Positions 9,298 through 18,058 of a stretch of DNA of 64,000 bases are shown in pieces. The position numbers were made by a program, and so were the translations under genes. The stretch covers positions 1-64,000 of the forward strand of contig NZ_VSST01000049.1 in the NCBI RefSeq assembly GCF_019402665.1, read 5' to 3'. Origin of the DNA: Bradyrhizobium canariense (lineage in GTDB: Bacteria > Pseudomonadota > Alphaproteobacteria > Rhizobiales > Xanthobacteraceae). Below the pieces are notes generated by a model, which searched no databases, was not told the DNA's origin, and saw only the letters and a program-made list of their open reading frames with translations. The stretch's first letter is position 1; each line of letters begins with the position of its first letter.

Positions 9298-9439
9298 GCC
9301 GCGCGTTACGCCTCAAGTGCTGACTGCCTGACCGGGAAAACACGGGTGGCGTCTCGAACCCGTCACGCCGCATGCTCCCCCAAGCGGCATGAGCTTAACA
9401 TCATTGTTGATTCGAGGGGATAGCGACCCAATCGCGGAG

Positions 9440-10570
9440 TCAGGATGGCGCCGCAGCGCCGACCGTGTCGGCCGAGACGGCCTCGCGGGTGCCAAGCGGC
9501 TTGGGTGCCCCGGTGGTCGTGTCGCGCAGGGTCTGCCGTTCGATCTCCGAATTCAGCTCGGCCCCGAACATGATGACGATCGCCGACATCCACATCCACA
9601 TCATCAAGCCGATCGCAGCGCCGAGCGAACCGTAGGTCGCATTGTAATTGGCGAACTCCGAAAGGTACCAGGACAGCAGCGCCGAGCCGGCGATCCAGAG
9701 GATCGCGGCCGTCACCGCGCCGGGGCTCAGCCATTGCCAGCGCGGGGCATCGCGGCTGGGCGCGAAGCGGTAGAGGACGGCGAGCGCCGCAAGGAGAATG
9801 ACGAACAGCACCGGCCATCGCGCCAGCGCCACGATCAGCTTGCTTTCGGGCGCCATGCCGAGGTGGTTGAGCGCGAGCGGGAAGGCGACGACGGCGCCCA
9901 CCATCAGCAGCAGGGCAACGATGCCACCGACCGTGAAGGCCAGCGAGACCGTGTTCAGCCGGATGAAGCTGCGCTTTTCACGCTCCTCATAGGCGACGTT
10001 GAGGGCATCGAAGATGGCTTTGACGCCGGCATTGGCGCTCCAGATCGCGAGCACGAGGCCAAACAGGAAGGTGACACCAAGCGTCGCACCGCCGTGCGAC
10101 ACGACGCGCGCCACCTGGTCCTCGACGATCTGGAACGCACCCTCGGGCAGCATCATCGCGAGCGATTGCAGGTTGGAACTGATTGTCGAGGGATCGGCGA
10201 ACAGGCCATAGAATGAAACCAAAGCTGTGATGGCGGGAAAGATCGCGAGCAGCCCGAAAAAGACGACGCCGCCGGCGGTCGCGAGCAGGCGATCCTCGTC
10301 GATGCGCTGATAGGTGCGCCAGAAGATGTCCTTCCAGCCTGCCCACGGGATTGCGAACGGGTTTTTCGCGCGGCGGCCGCGGCCGGGCTGCGAGGCTGCG
10401 CCCGTCGGGCTCGTTTCCGGCGAATTCGCCTCGCCGTTGCGGTGGTCTTGCGGAGGTCCCGCCCTGACCAGGCCAGAATCCTGGAAATACCGTTCCGCGG
10501 TGAGCACGAACACGGTCGTGGCTGCCACTAACAGCCAGCTGTCGAATTGCTCGGCGCGCCGCATACGCAT
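9440..10570 (-). CDS. YihY/BrkB family inner membrane protein
   Basis: 376 residues from ATG 10570. Six hydrophobic segments follow a cytoplasmic N-terminal region. The blocks KDIFWRTYQRIDEDRLLATAG and YGSLGAAIGLMMWMW are typical of YihY/virulence factor BrkB, a family once misannotated as RNase BN and of unsettled function. The longer open frame upstream is an artefact overlapping the preceding gene. The start lies 2 bp after the TGA of the holin-family gene, pointing to translational coupling. Confidence 0.9.
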   Translation of the reverse strand: MRMRRAEQFDSWLLVAATTVFVLTAERYFQDSGLVRAGPPQDHRNGEANSPETSPTGAASQPGRGRRAKNPFAIPWAGWKDIFWRTYQRIDEDRLLATAGGVVFFGLLAIFPAITALVSFYGLFADPSTISSNLQSLAMMLPEGAFQIVEDQVARVVSHGGATLGVTFLFGLVLAIWSANAGVKAIFDALNVAYEEREKRSFIRLNTVSLAFTVGGIVALLLMVGAVVAFPLALNHLGMAPESKLIVALARWPVLFVILLAALAVLYRFAPSRDAPRWQWLSPGAVTAAILWIAGSALLSWYLSEFANYNATYGSLGAAIGLMMWMWMSAIVIMFGAELNSEIERQTLRDTTTGAPKPLGTREAVSADTVGAAAPS

Positions 10571-10572
10571 TT

Positions 10573-11172
10573 TCAGGTATCCGCTCGGTGGCCGTGACGC
10601 CGCCGGCGCGCGGCCGTGAGCCCGACCAGCCCAACGGCCGCGAGCATCAGCCCGAGTTGCACGGGCCGGTTGGACCGAGCCGGCCACGTGCTGCCGCCAT
10701 GTCCTCCTTCATGTCCGCGTTCGCCCGGCGCGAGCGGCGCCAGGGGAATTGTGGTCGCGACCTCCTTCACCGCCTCCTTCACCGTTCCGCGCGGGATGCG
10801 CGGGGTGGCGATAGCCACGCGCAGGCGGCTGGCAAGCGGCACGATCGGCTTGGTCTTGCGCTTCATCTGGGCCATGGCCACGCCGGCGCAGGCGGCGGCC
10901 AGGACCAGGAGCACGCCGCCGACGGCGCCGAACCCCCAGAATTGCCCGTAATGGATTGCAATCCAGCGGTACAGGGCAATTAGGCCGACGAAGAAGGCTG
11001 CGACGACAAACAAGCCCGCAACCGCGAGCAGTCCGGCCGCAGCCGCATACGACGTCATGCGGCCCGTGGCCTGGTTGCTCCGGTCACGGGCATAGGACTG
11101 GGCAGCGCGCTTGAGATGGTTGAGCTTGAGCGCGACGCCGGCGCGCAGCAATTCGCCCGATGGCGCAAGCAT
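10573..11172 (-). CDS. Holin-superfamily (phage holin family) membrane protein
   Basis: 199 residues. Two hydrophobic helices (about 43-68 and 79-103) separated by a short loop, flanked by a basic N-terminus and a long charged C-terminal region, with a final hydrophobic stretch (LGLMLAAVGLVGL). This resembles the Actinobacterial Holin-X/DUF1469 proteins found on many proteobacterial chromosomes outside prophages. There are no phage genes nearby, so a lysis role is unlikely. It is coupled to the YihY gene downstream. Confidence 0.7.
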   Translation of the reverse strand: MLAPSGELLRAGVALKLNHLKRAAQSYARDRSNQATGRMTSYAAAAGLLAVAGLFVVAAFFVGLIALYRWIAIHYGQFWGFGAVGGVLLVLAAACAGVAMAQMKRKTKPIVPLASRLRVAIATPRIPRGTVKEAVKEVATTIPLAPLAPGERGHEGGHGGSTWPARSNRPVQLGLMLAAVGLVGLTAARRRRHGHRADT

Positions 11173-11262
11173 GCGGTTATCCTCCGAGTGCGAGAAAATT
11201 CGTCGGGGGATGAACGTGGCGGTATTTGACTTGTTCCGACGAGGTCTGCCCGCCGTGATGGA

Positions 11263-12222
11263 TCAGCCGAGATCGGCGGCCGCGATCCAGAACACTTCGC
11301 CCTCTGAGTCCTCGGTGTCGAGCCAGAGCAGCGGTAATTCAGGAAAGGCCTCGTCGACCAGTTCGCGGCCGCGTCCGATCTCGCAGATCAGCCCGCCATC
11401 CGGCGTCAGGTGGTCGGGCGCGTCGCGCAGGATCCGGCGCACCACGTCGAGACCGTCGGCGCCGCCGTCAAAGGCGAGCTTCGGCTCGGCCCGGCACTCC
11501 GGCGGCAGCGCCGCCATGCCTTCGGCATCGACATAAGGCGGGTTGGTGATGATCAGGTCGTATTTGGCGTCACCGAGCGGGGCGAACAGGTCGCCGCGAT
11601 GCAGGCTGATCCGGTCATCGAGCCCGTATTCGCCGACATTCCGTCTGGCGACGTCGATCGCGCCCTTGGAGATATCGACGGCGTCGATCGTGGCGTTCGG
11701 AAAATGATGCGCGGCGAGGATCGCGAGGCATCCCGATCCCGTGCAGAGATCGAGCACGCGCTCGACGGCGCTGGGATCGTCGATCAGCGAGCCGGCTTCG
11801 CCGTCGCCGCCGAAATGCGACTCCAAGAGCTCGCCGATGAAGGAGCGGGGAACGATGACGCGCTCGTCGACATAGAACGGCAGGCCGCGCATGTAGATCT
11901 TGTTGACGAGATAGGCGGCCGGTTTGCGCGTGGTGACGCGCTGATGAATGAGATCGATGATGATCCTGCCCTCGGCGGCCGTGACGCGCGCGTTGGCAAA
12001 AATCTCGAACTGCTCGGGATGCAGATGCAGGGCTTCACAGACCAGGAAGGCCGCTTCCGCGACCGGATCGGGCGTGCCATGGGCAAAGGCAAGCTTGGCC
12101 TCATTGAAGCGGCTCACCGCATAGCGGACGAAATCGACGAGCGTGAGAAGCTCGCCGCGGCCCACTTTCGCGAGCTTTGGCGCGGCGCGGCCGCGCACGG
12201 TCTTTTTGGATGTTGTTGCCAT
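11263..12222 (-). CDS. prmB: Ribosomal protein L3 N5-glutamine methyltransferase
   Basis: 319 residues. A SAM-dependent enzyme that methylates a glutamine of ribosomal protein L3. The SAM site is LDLCTGSGCLA and the catalytic NPPY lies near residue 228. The N-terminal stretch VRYAVSRFNEAKLAFAHGT, and VDERVIVPRS later, are characteristic of PrmB rather than PrmC (release factor methylase). The ATG overlaps the stop of moaE by one base (TGATG), so translation is coupled to molybdopterin synthase, an unexpected partner. A much longer frame upstream is spurious. Confidence 0.92.
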   Translation of the reverse strand: MATTSKKTVRGRAAPKLAKVGRGELLTLVDFVRYAVSRFNEAKLAFAHGTPDPVAEAAFLVCEALHLHPEQFEIFANARVTAAEGRIIIDLIHQRVTTRKPAAYLVNKIYMRGLPFYVDERVIVPRSFIGELLESHFGGDGEAGSLIDDPSAVERVLDLCTGSGCLAILAAHHFPNATIDAVDISKGAIDVARRNVGEYGLDDRISLHRGDLFAPLGDAKYDLIITNPPYVDAEGMAALPPECRAEPKLAFDGGADGLDVVRRILRDAPDHLTPDGGLICEIGRGRELVDEAFPELPLLWLDTEDSEGEVFWIAAADLG

Positions 12223-12698
12223 CAGGATCGGGTCCAGCGTGCGGCGGCTTCGTCGTCGCGGGCTTGGGCCTCGACCCAGCCGGTGCCGGTGGCGCTCTCT
12301 TCCTTCTTCCAGAACGGCGCGTTGGTCTTGAGATAATCCATCAGGAACTCGGCTGCCTGGAACGCGGCCTGGCGGTGCTGAGAGGCGGTCAGCACCAGCA
12401 CGATGTTCTGGCCGGGCATGAACCGGCCGACGCGATGGATCACCGTGACGCCGTTGAGAGGCCAGCGCGAGGTGGCCTCGTCGGCATGGCGCCTGATCTC
12501 TTCCTCGGCCATGCCAGGATAATGCTCGAGCGAGAGTGCGGCGATCTTCGCGCTGTCCTCGTCGCCGCGGCAGATGCCGGAAAAGCTCACGACCGCACCG
12601 ATGTCGGTGCGGTTCCCGGTCAGGACCGCGATCTCGCGCGCGATGTCGAAATCGTCTTGCTGGATACGGATGGTGACGGGGCAGGTGGCGACGGGCAT
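12222..12698 (-). CDS. moaE: Molybdopterin synthase catalytic subunit
   Basis: 158 residues. With MoaD it inserts two sulfurs into precursor Z (cPMP) to make molybdopterin. Conserved features visible are the FSGICRG segment, HYPGMAEEEI, HRVGRFMPG and TNAPFWKKE, which carries the active-site lysines. It starts 3 bp after moaD and its TGA overlaps the ATG of prmB. The C-terminus has a short family-specific extension. Confidence 0.97.
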   Translation of the reverse strand: MPVATCPVTIRIQQDDFDIAREIAVLTGNRTDIGAVVSFSGICRGDEDSAKIAALSLEHYPGMAEEEIRRHADEATSRWPLNGVTVIHRVGRFMPGQNIVLVLTASQHRQAAFQAAEFLMDYLKTNAPFWKKEESATGTGWVEAQARDDEAAARWTRS

Positions 12699-12701
12699 GG
12701 T

Positions 12702-12953
12702 CTAGCCGCCGGTCATCGGCGGGAAGAACGCGATCTCGCGAGCGCCCGCGATCGCGGCGTCCGACTTGACGTGGGCATGGTCGATCGCGGCGCGGATCAC
12801 CTTCGGCTTCTCGAAGGCGTAGGCGTAGGCTTCGCTTTGGCCGGACAGCCAGGCGATCAGCTCTTCCACGGTGCGCACGGTTGCGGGCGGCTCGATGGTC
12901 TCCTCGGCCTTGCCGACGCGCTCGCGCACCCAGGCGAAGTACTTCACCTTCAT
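12702..12953 (-). CDS. moaD: Molybdopterin synthase sulfur carrier subunit
   Basis: 83 residues with a ubiquitin-like fold. It ends in the required Gly-Gly (FFPPMTGG), which is thiocarboxylated and donates sulfur within the MoaD-MoaE complex. The preceding pgsA stop overlaps its start (ATGA at 12950-12953). The other moa genes are not in this window. Confidence 0.96.
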   Translation of the reverse strand: MKVKYFAWVRERVGKAEETIEPPATVRTVEELIAWLSGQSEAYAYAFEKPKVIRAAIDHAHVKSDAAIAGAREIAFFPPMTGG

Positions 12954-13567
12954 CCCTCATCCTCCTTGATGAGGTGATGGATGCCGGCGCCGAAATAATC
13001 GTAGCCGGTGTACATGGTGAGGATCGCCGAGGCCCAGAGCAGCGCCAGCCCGATCATCGAGACCATGGGCACCACCTCATCGCCGGCCGGACCAGCCAGC
13101 AGGAAGCCGATGGCGATCAGCTGAACCGTCGTCTTCCACTTCGCAAGCTTGGTCACGGGCACGCTGACGCGCAGCGCGGCAAGATATTCCCGCAGGCCCG
13201 AGACCAGGATCTCGCGGCACAGGATCACGATGGCGGCCCACAGCGACCAGCCGTGAATGATGCCGTCGGCGGCCAGCATCAGCAGGCACGAGGCGACCAG
13301 AAGCTTGTCGGCGATCGGATCGAGCATGCGGCCGAACGCCGATTGCTGATTCCAGATTCGCGCGTAATAGCCGTCGAGGTAATCGGTGACCGCAGCCGCG
13401 ATGAAAATGGCGACCGCAACCCAGCGCAGCCACAGCGGGCCGTCCATGATCGACTGTGCGTAGATGCACCCGACCACGACCGGGATCGCGGCGATCCGGC
13501 CGTAGGTCAGGATGTTCGGGAGGGACATCGCGCGGCTGGTGGTCCCTCGTGTCGTGGCGATGTTCAT
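12950..13567 (-). CDS. pgsA: CDP-diacylglycerol-glycerol-3-phosphate 3-phosphatidyltransferase
   Basis: 205 residues if started at ATG 13567, 192 if started at ATG 13528 (MSLPNILT), which matches the usual PgsA N-terminus better. Inner-membrane enzyme making phosphatidylglycerophosphate, the first committed step to PG and cardiolipin. The CDP-alcohol phosphotransferase motif is complete: DG-x2-AR-x8-G-x3-D-x3-D, seen as DGYYAR...GRMLDPIAD. Several hydrophobic helices. Lies between uvrC and moaD, overlapping moaD by 4 bp. Confidence 0.95.
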   Translation of the reverse strand: MNIATTRGTTSRAMSLPNILTYGRIAAIPVVVGCIYAQSIMDGPLWLRWVAVAIFIAAAVTDYLDGYYARIWNQQSAFGRMLDPIADKLLVASCLLMLAADGIIHGWSLWAAIVILCREILVSGLREYLAALRVSVPVTKLAKWKTTVQLIAIGFLLAGPAGDEVVPMVSMIGLALLWASAILTMYTGYDYFGAGIHHLIKEDEG

Positions 13568-13665
13568 CCGTCCTACCAATACCGCTGCAGCCTGAAGGTC
13601 AACCGTTCCGCTCGCCAAATGGGGTGCGGGATGCGACGACCATATGACCGCGGCCCCCCTTTATT

Positions 13666-15735
13666 TCACCCCGGCTGGGGATGGAAATACTCGAAAATCC
13701 TGCGAGCGCTCTCGGCGCTCACCCCCGGAACCTTGCCGAGATCGGTGATCGAAGCCCGTTCGATCTCCTTCAGGGTTCCGAAATGGTGCAGCAAGGCACG
13801 TTTGCGTGACGGACCGATGCCCGGAATCTCCTGCAAGCCGGCCTCGCGGATATCCTTCTTGCGCAGCTTGCGGTGCGAACCGATGACGAAGCGGTGCGCC
13901 TCGTCCCGCAGCCGCTGGATGAAATAGAGCACGGGGTCGCGCGGCTCCAGCTTGATCGCCTCGCGCTCCGGCATGAACAGGGTCTCGCGGCCGGCGTCCC
14001 GGTCCGGCCCCTTGGCCACCGACATCAGCGCCACCTGGGTCAGGCCGAGATTTGCAAAGATTTCCCGGACGGCGTTGAGCTGGCCGCGGCCTCCGTCGAT
14101 GATCACGAGATCGGGCCATTGCGGGAAGTCGTCGTCCTTGGTTTTGGCCGCGCCCTCTTCGGGCGGGTTGATCAGGCGCTTGAAGCGGCGCTCCAGCACT
14201 TCGCGCATCATGGCGAAGTCGTCGCCCGGCGTGATCCCTTCCGACTTGATGTTGAACTTGCGGTACTGGTTTTTCACAAAACCGTCTGGGCCGGCGACGA
14301 TCATGGCGCCGACCGCGTTGGTGCCCTGGATGTGGCTGTTGTCGTAGACTTCGATCCGCTTCGGCGCATGCGTCAGGTTCAGGGTCGTGGCCATGGCGTC
14401 GAGCAGACGGCTCTGCGTCGCGGTGTCCGCGAGCTTGCGGCCCAGGGCCTCGCGCGCGTTGGTGAGCGCGTGGGTGACGAGCTCCTTCTTCTCGCCGCGC
14501 TTCGGCGTGGACACCTCGACCTTGCGGCCGGCCTTGATCGACAGCGCGTTGCCGAGCAGCTCGCTCTCCTCGATCTCGTGCGAGAGCAGGATATTCCTCG
14601 GCGGCGGCTTGTCGTCGTAGAACTGGGCGAGGAAGGAGCCGAGCACCTCTTCCGGCGTATACGTCTTCTCCGCGCGCGGGAAATAGGCGCGGTTGCCCCA
14701 GTTCTGCCCGGTGCGGAAGAAGAACACCTCGACGCATGAGAAGCCGCCCTCCTGGTGGATGGCGAAGACGTCGGCTTCTTCCACCGTGCGCGGATTGATG
14801 CCCTGCTGCGACTGGATCGCGGACAACGCAGCGAGGCGGTCGCGGTAGAGCGCGGCGCTCTCGAATTCGAGCTCGCCGGAGGCCTTCTCCATCTCGGCGG
14901 CAAGCTCCTGTTTCACCGCATGGCTCCTGCCGGACAGGAAGTCGCTCGCCTCGCGCACCAGGGTCGTGTAGCCGGGGAAGTCGATCTCGCGGGTGCAGGG
15001 GCCGGCGCAACGGCGGATCTGGTAGAGCAGGCAGGGCCGCGAGCGGCTCTCGAAGAAGGAATCCGTGCAGGAGCGGATCAGGAACGCGCGCTGAAGTGCG
15101 GTGATGGTGCGGTTGACGGCGCCGGCTGAGGCGAACGGGCCGAAATAGCGACCGGGCCGCGTCTGGGCGCCGCGATGCTTCAGGATCTGCGGCGCCCAAT
15201 GATCGCCCGTGATCAGGATATAGGGAAACGACTTGTCGTCGCGCAGCTGCACGTTGAAGCGCGGCCGAAGCTGCTTGATGAGGTTGGCCTCCAGCAGCAG
15301 CGCTTCGGTCTCGGTGTGGGTCGAGATGATTTCCACGGTCACCGTGGCGGCGATCATGCGCAGGATGCGGGCCGGCTGCGGCGCACTCTGGCGCGCATAG
15401 TTCGACAGGCGCTTTTTGACGTTCTTGGCCTTGCCGACATAGAGCACGTCGGCATTCGCATTGAGCATGCGGTAGACGCCGGGCGAGGTGGGAGCGAGGC
15501 GGACCGCGCGTTCGATCGCCTCGTGGCCGGTCGCCAGCGGCTCTTCGCCGACGGTGCCGCTCTCTTCCAGGATGTCCGGCAGCCGTGCGTCGTCCTCGTC
15601 GTCGCCGTTTGCTGTGGCGGGATCGAGGTCGGGCGGCGCCGCTTCGGTTTCCTGGGCCGGGACATCGGGTGCGTTGCCGCGCACGGGTTTGCGCGTGCGT
15701 GCGTCGTCCGGATTGTCGGTGGAATCGTGAACCAT
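13666..15735 (-). CDS. uvrC: UvrABC excinuclease subunit C
   Basis: 689 residues from ATG 15735 (an in-frame ATG at 15789 would add 18). Makes the dual incisions in nucleotide excision repair. In order: an acidic, probably disordered N-terminus (about 60 residues), the GIY-YIG nuclease domain (SPGVYRML... VLYVGKAKNVKKRL), a cysteine cluster (SCTDSFF, PCLLYQIRRCAGPC), the UVR domain that binds UvrB, the RNase H-like nuclease (DNSHIQG, IIDGGRGQL) and C-terminal tandem helix-hairpin-helix (IPGIG, VPGVS). It heads the run uvrC-pgsA-moaD-moaE-prmB. No GTTC-N7-GTTC SOS box was seen upstream. Confidence 0.97.
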   Translation of the reverse strand: MVHDSTDNPDDARTRKPVRGNAPDVPAQETEAAPPDLDPATANGDDEDDARLPDILEESGTVGEEPLATGHEAIERAVRLAPTSPGVYRMLNANADVLYVGKAKNVKKRLSNYARQSAPQPARILRMIAATVTVEIISTHTETEALLLEANLIKQLRPRFNVQLRDDKSFPYILITGDHWAPQILKHRGAQTRPGRYFGPFASAGAVNRTITALQRAFLIRSCTDSFFESRSRPCLLYQIRRCAGPCTREIDFPGYTTLVREASDFLSGRSHAVKQELAAEMEKASGELEFESAALYRDRLAALSAIQSQQGINPRTVEEADVFAIHQEGGFSCVEVFFFRTGQNWGNRAYFPRAEKTYTPEEVLGSFLAQFYDDKPPPRNILLSHEIEESELLGNALSIKAGRKVEVSTPKRGEKKELVTHALTNAREALGRKLADTATQSRLLDAMATTLNLTHAPKRIEVYDNSHIQGTNAVGAMIVAGPDGFVKNQYRKFNIKSEGITPGDDFAMMREVLERRFKRLINPPEEGAAKTKDDDFPQWPDLVIIDGGRGQLNAVREIFANLGLTQVALMSVAKGPDRDAGRETLFMPEREAIKLEPRDPVLYFIQRLRDEAHRFVIGSHRKLRKKDIREAGLQEIPGIGPSRKRALLHHFGTLKEIERASITDLGKVPGVSAESARRIFEYFHPQPG

Positions 15736-15855
15736 GGGTGCGAATTTAGGCGCTGCGGGTGCCGATTTGAAGTTCCGGCCGTGCGGCACGCACAGGATGG
15801 CGGCGCAGTTCCCGGTAACGCTTGCTTAAGCCTGTTAACAGCCCGGTAACCCGAC

Positions 15856-15871
15856 TTAACAGGCCTTTAAC
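15856..15871. promoter_or_regulatory. Candidate CtrA binding site in the uvrC / omp divergent promoter region
   Basis: The sequence TTAA-CAGGCCT-TTAAC matches the full CtrA consensus TTAA-N7-TTAAC with no mismatch. It lies 115 bp upstream of the outer membrane protein gene and 120 bp upstream of uvrC. It also forms the right arm of an imperfect inverted repeat whose left arm is 15825-15838. CCCGGTAAC is directly repeated at 15811 and 15842. Functional binding is inferred, not shown. Confidence 0.5.
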
Positions 15872-15986
15872 TTAAAACTCTCGATAAATCTTACGCGAAA
15901 AAGTGGTGGTTCCGTAACCATGCGGTTTTGCCTCGCGCGGCGGCGCAGGCATCGCACCGGTGACGGCAGTTGCGTTGGAGTGTGTG

Positions 15987-16610
15987 ATGAAGGCGCTCGT
16001 TGTGGGCGCAGCCGCGTTGGCTGCAGTCGGCTGGACGGCTTCGGCAGAGGCCGCCGATCTCAATTACGGGCAGCGTGCGCCCTATACGGTCAATCAGCCG
16101 CTCAATGCCTATAGCTGGGCCGGCCCGTATCTCGGTGCCAATCTCGGCTATGAATGGGGTTCGGTGAACAACAATCCCGCAAAGCCGTCAGGCTTCGTCG
16201 GCGGCGTTCAGGCCGGCTACAATTTCCAGACCGGCCCTTGGGTGTTCGGCGTCGAGGGCGAGATCCAGGCCGCCGGTGCCGACGACACCTTCGCGCCGTG
16301 GAAGTTCTCCAATCCGTGGTTCGGTACCCTGCGCGGCCGCGCCGGCTATGCCTTCAGCAACGTGCTGTTCTACGGCACGGCGGGCCTCGCCTTCGGCGAG
16401 CTGCGCGCGCAGACGTTCGGCTGGACCGAGTCGCACACCAGCGCCGGCTGGACCATCGGTGCCGGCGCGGAAGTCGGATTCGCGCCGAACTGGAGCGCCA
16501 AGCTCGAATATCTCTATATCGATCTGTCGACGAGTCAGTTCGCGATTACGGGCGTGTCAAACGGCTATAGCGCCAGCGTTGTGCGCGCAGGCGTGAACTA
16601 TCACTTCTGA
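15987..16610 (+). CDS. Outer membrane beta-barrel protein (Omp25/RopB-like porin family)
   Basis: 207 residues. Signal peptide of about 22 residues ending SAEAAD, then alternating amphipathic strands typical of an 8-stranded barrel. WAGPYLGANLGYEWG near the start, FVGGVQAGYNFQTGPWVFGVEGE in the middle (strands with glycine turns), and a final VRAGVNYHF with C-terminal Phe, the signal for outer membrane assembly. Similar proteins are abundant surface proteins in Rhizobiales. The start is set by TTGGAG 7 bases before ATG 15987. It has a strong terminator and a CtrA-like box upstream. Confidence 0.9.
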   Translation: MKALVVGAAALAAVGWTASAEAADLNYGQRAPYTVNQPLNAYSWAGPYLGANLGYEWGSVNNNPAKPSGFVGGVQAGYNFQTGPWVFGVEGEIQAAGADDTFAPWKFSNPWFGTLRGRAGYAFSNVLFYGTAGLAFGELRAQTFGWTESHTSAGWTIGAGAEVGFAPNWSAKLEYLYIDLSTSQFAITGVSNGYSASVVRAGVNYHF

Positions 16611-16638
16611 TAGCTAAGAAGAAAATACCGGACCAACC

Positions 16639-16668
16639 TCCCGGCCGCTTGCGGCCGGGATTTTTTTT
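16639..16668 (+). terminator. Strong intrinsic terminator of the outer membrane protein gene
   Basis: A 10-base inverted repeat TCCCGGCCGC / GCGGCCGGGA (16639-16648 and 16651-16660) is followed directly by eight T residues (16661-16668), 28 bp after the stop codon. Confidence 0.9.
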
Positions 16669-16680
16669 ACGCCAGGCTCG

Positions 16681-16896
16681 CTAGGGAAGGATGACCAAAT
16701 CGACCGCCTTCGGCCCCTTGCCCTTCTTGTCCGGTTCGACTTCGAAAGTAATACGCTGTCCTTCGGCAAGGTCCTTCAGTCCGGCCCGCTCCACAGCAGT
16801 AATATGTACGAAGACGTCGCGGCCCCCGTCGTCCGGCTTGATGAATCCGTAGCCGCGCTCACCGTTGAAAAACTTGACCGTTCCCGTCATGGCCAT
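16681..16896 (-). CDS. cspA: Cold shock domain protein
   Basis: 71 residues from ATG 16896. A single OB-fold that binds single-stranded RNA and DNA. RNP1 is seen as GYGFIK and RNP2 as VFVHI, with the leading KFFNGERG. GGGGGAG lies about 7 bases upstream of this start. The 250-bp gap up to rlmJ may contain a structured 5' leader of the type common for cold shock genes, but no specific element could be identified. Confidence 0.95.
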   Translation of the reverse strand: MAMTGTVKFFNGERGYGFIKPDDGGRDVFVHITAVERAGLKDLAEGQRITFEVEPDKKGKGPKAVDLVILP

Positions 16897-17145
16897 CGGG
16901 AAACTCCCCCTCATTGCTCCTCCGTCGTGACGCAGACGCACGTCACGACATGACCGGGCCTTACGAAGCCCGGGAGCTGGCCATCCTTGGGCAGACCATT
17001 TGGTCCGACTGGATCTTTCTTAGGCCTTCACTCCGCCGCAACCATTCGCGGAAGCGGAACGTAAAGCCAGTCACGGAAACAGCATAATACGGTTCTCCGC
17101 AGATTGACCACCGCTCCTGCATATTTTTCCCAAGATGCCGGAGTG

Positions 17146-18006
17146 TTACGGTCTCGGCACCTCTAATCGGAATCTGGCAGCGCCACCCTGGCCGAGCGGC
17201 ATTTCCAGCTCGGGCAGGATCGTCTTGAGTTCACCCTGCAGCGTGTAAGGGGGATTGACGATCAAGAGCCCGGTGGAGGTGAGAGTTGCACCGTCGGCCT
17301 GCGGCGCCACGCTGAATTCGAGGCGCAGGCATTTTCCCGGCGGTTTTGCTGCGGCTGCGAGCCGCGCCACTGATTGCACCAGCGCGTCGGTGGCGCGCCG
17401 GCTCTTGGCGGGATACCAGATTACATAGATACCGGTCGGCCATTTCGCGAAAGCCGTCGAGAAGGCCTCGCCGAGCTTTTCGAACTCGTCCTTTGCCTCG
17501 AACGGCGGGTCGATCAGGACGATCCCGCGCCGTTCCTTCGGCGGCACGAAAGCCGGCAACGCCATCCAGCCGTCGAGGTCGACCACGCGGGCCTGCTCGT
17601 CATGGCGCAGCACGCCGATCAGCGCTTTCCGCGCCTTCGGCTCGAGTTCGCAGGCGACGAGGCGATCCTGCGGCCGCATCAGGGCGCGCGCGATCAGCGG
17701 CGAGCCCGGATAGGCCTTGAGCTCGCCTTTCGGATTGAAGGCGCGGACGATGTCGAGATAGGGCTTGGTCAGTGCCATGGCGTCGTTCGACAGCCGCGCC
17801 TGCATCAGCCGCGCAATGCCCGTCAGCCACTCGCCGCCGCGGCGCGCCTCGTCGCTTTCGAGATCGTAGAGGCCGGCGCCGGCATGGGTGTCGATGACGC
17901 GGAACGCGCCCGGCTTGTCCTGGAGATAGGTGATGATGCGCGCCAGCACGATGTGCTTGATGACATCGGCGAAGTTGCCGGCATGGAAGGCGTGGCGGTA
18001 ATTCAT
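17146..18006 (-). CDS. rlmJ: 23S rRNA A2030 N6-methyltransferase
   Basis: 286 residues. Methylates adenine 2030 of 23S rRNA using SAM. The N-terminus MNYRHAFHAGNFADVIKH is the family signature; THAGAG is the SAM-binding loop and LIDPPFE the catalytic (D/N)PPF motif. The start is unambiguous because it coincides with the signature. Monocistronic, upstream of the cold shock gene on the same strand. Confidence 0.96.
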   Translation of the reverse strand: MNYRHAFHAGNFADVIKHIVLARIITYLQDKPGAFRVIDTHAGAGLYDLESDEARRGGEWLTGIARLMQARLSNDAMALTKPYLDIVRAFNPKGELKAYPGSPLIARALMRPQDRLVACELEPKARKALIGVLRHDEQARVVDLDGWMALPAFVPPKERRGIVLIDPPFEAKDEFEKLGEAFSTAFAKWPTGIYVIWYPAKSRRATDALVQSVARLAAAAKPPGKCLRLEFSVAPQADGATLTSTGLLIVNPPYTLQGELKTILPELEMPLGQGGAARFRLEVPRP

Positions 18007-18058
18007 GCAAGAGCACTACGCCACGTGGCGGCTTGAGCAAAGAGGCACGACGCCTGGA

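Noticed and set aside
10573..11172. Prophage remnant suggested by the holin-family protein
   Set aside because: No integrase, capsid, lysin or attachment repeat nearby; such holin-like proteins are ordinary chromosomal genes in this group.
11263..12960. 565-residue extension of the prmB frame
   Set aside because: The upstream part overlaps moaE and moaD in a different frame and is Arg-rich; the true start is ATG 12222.
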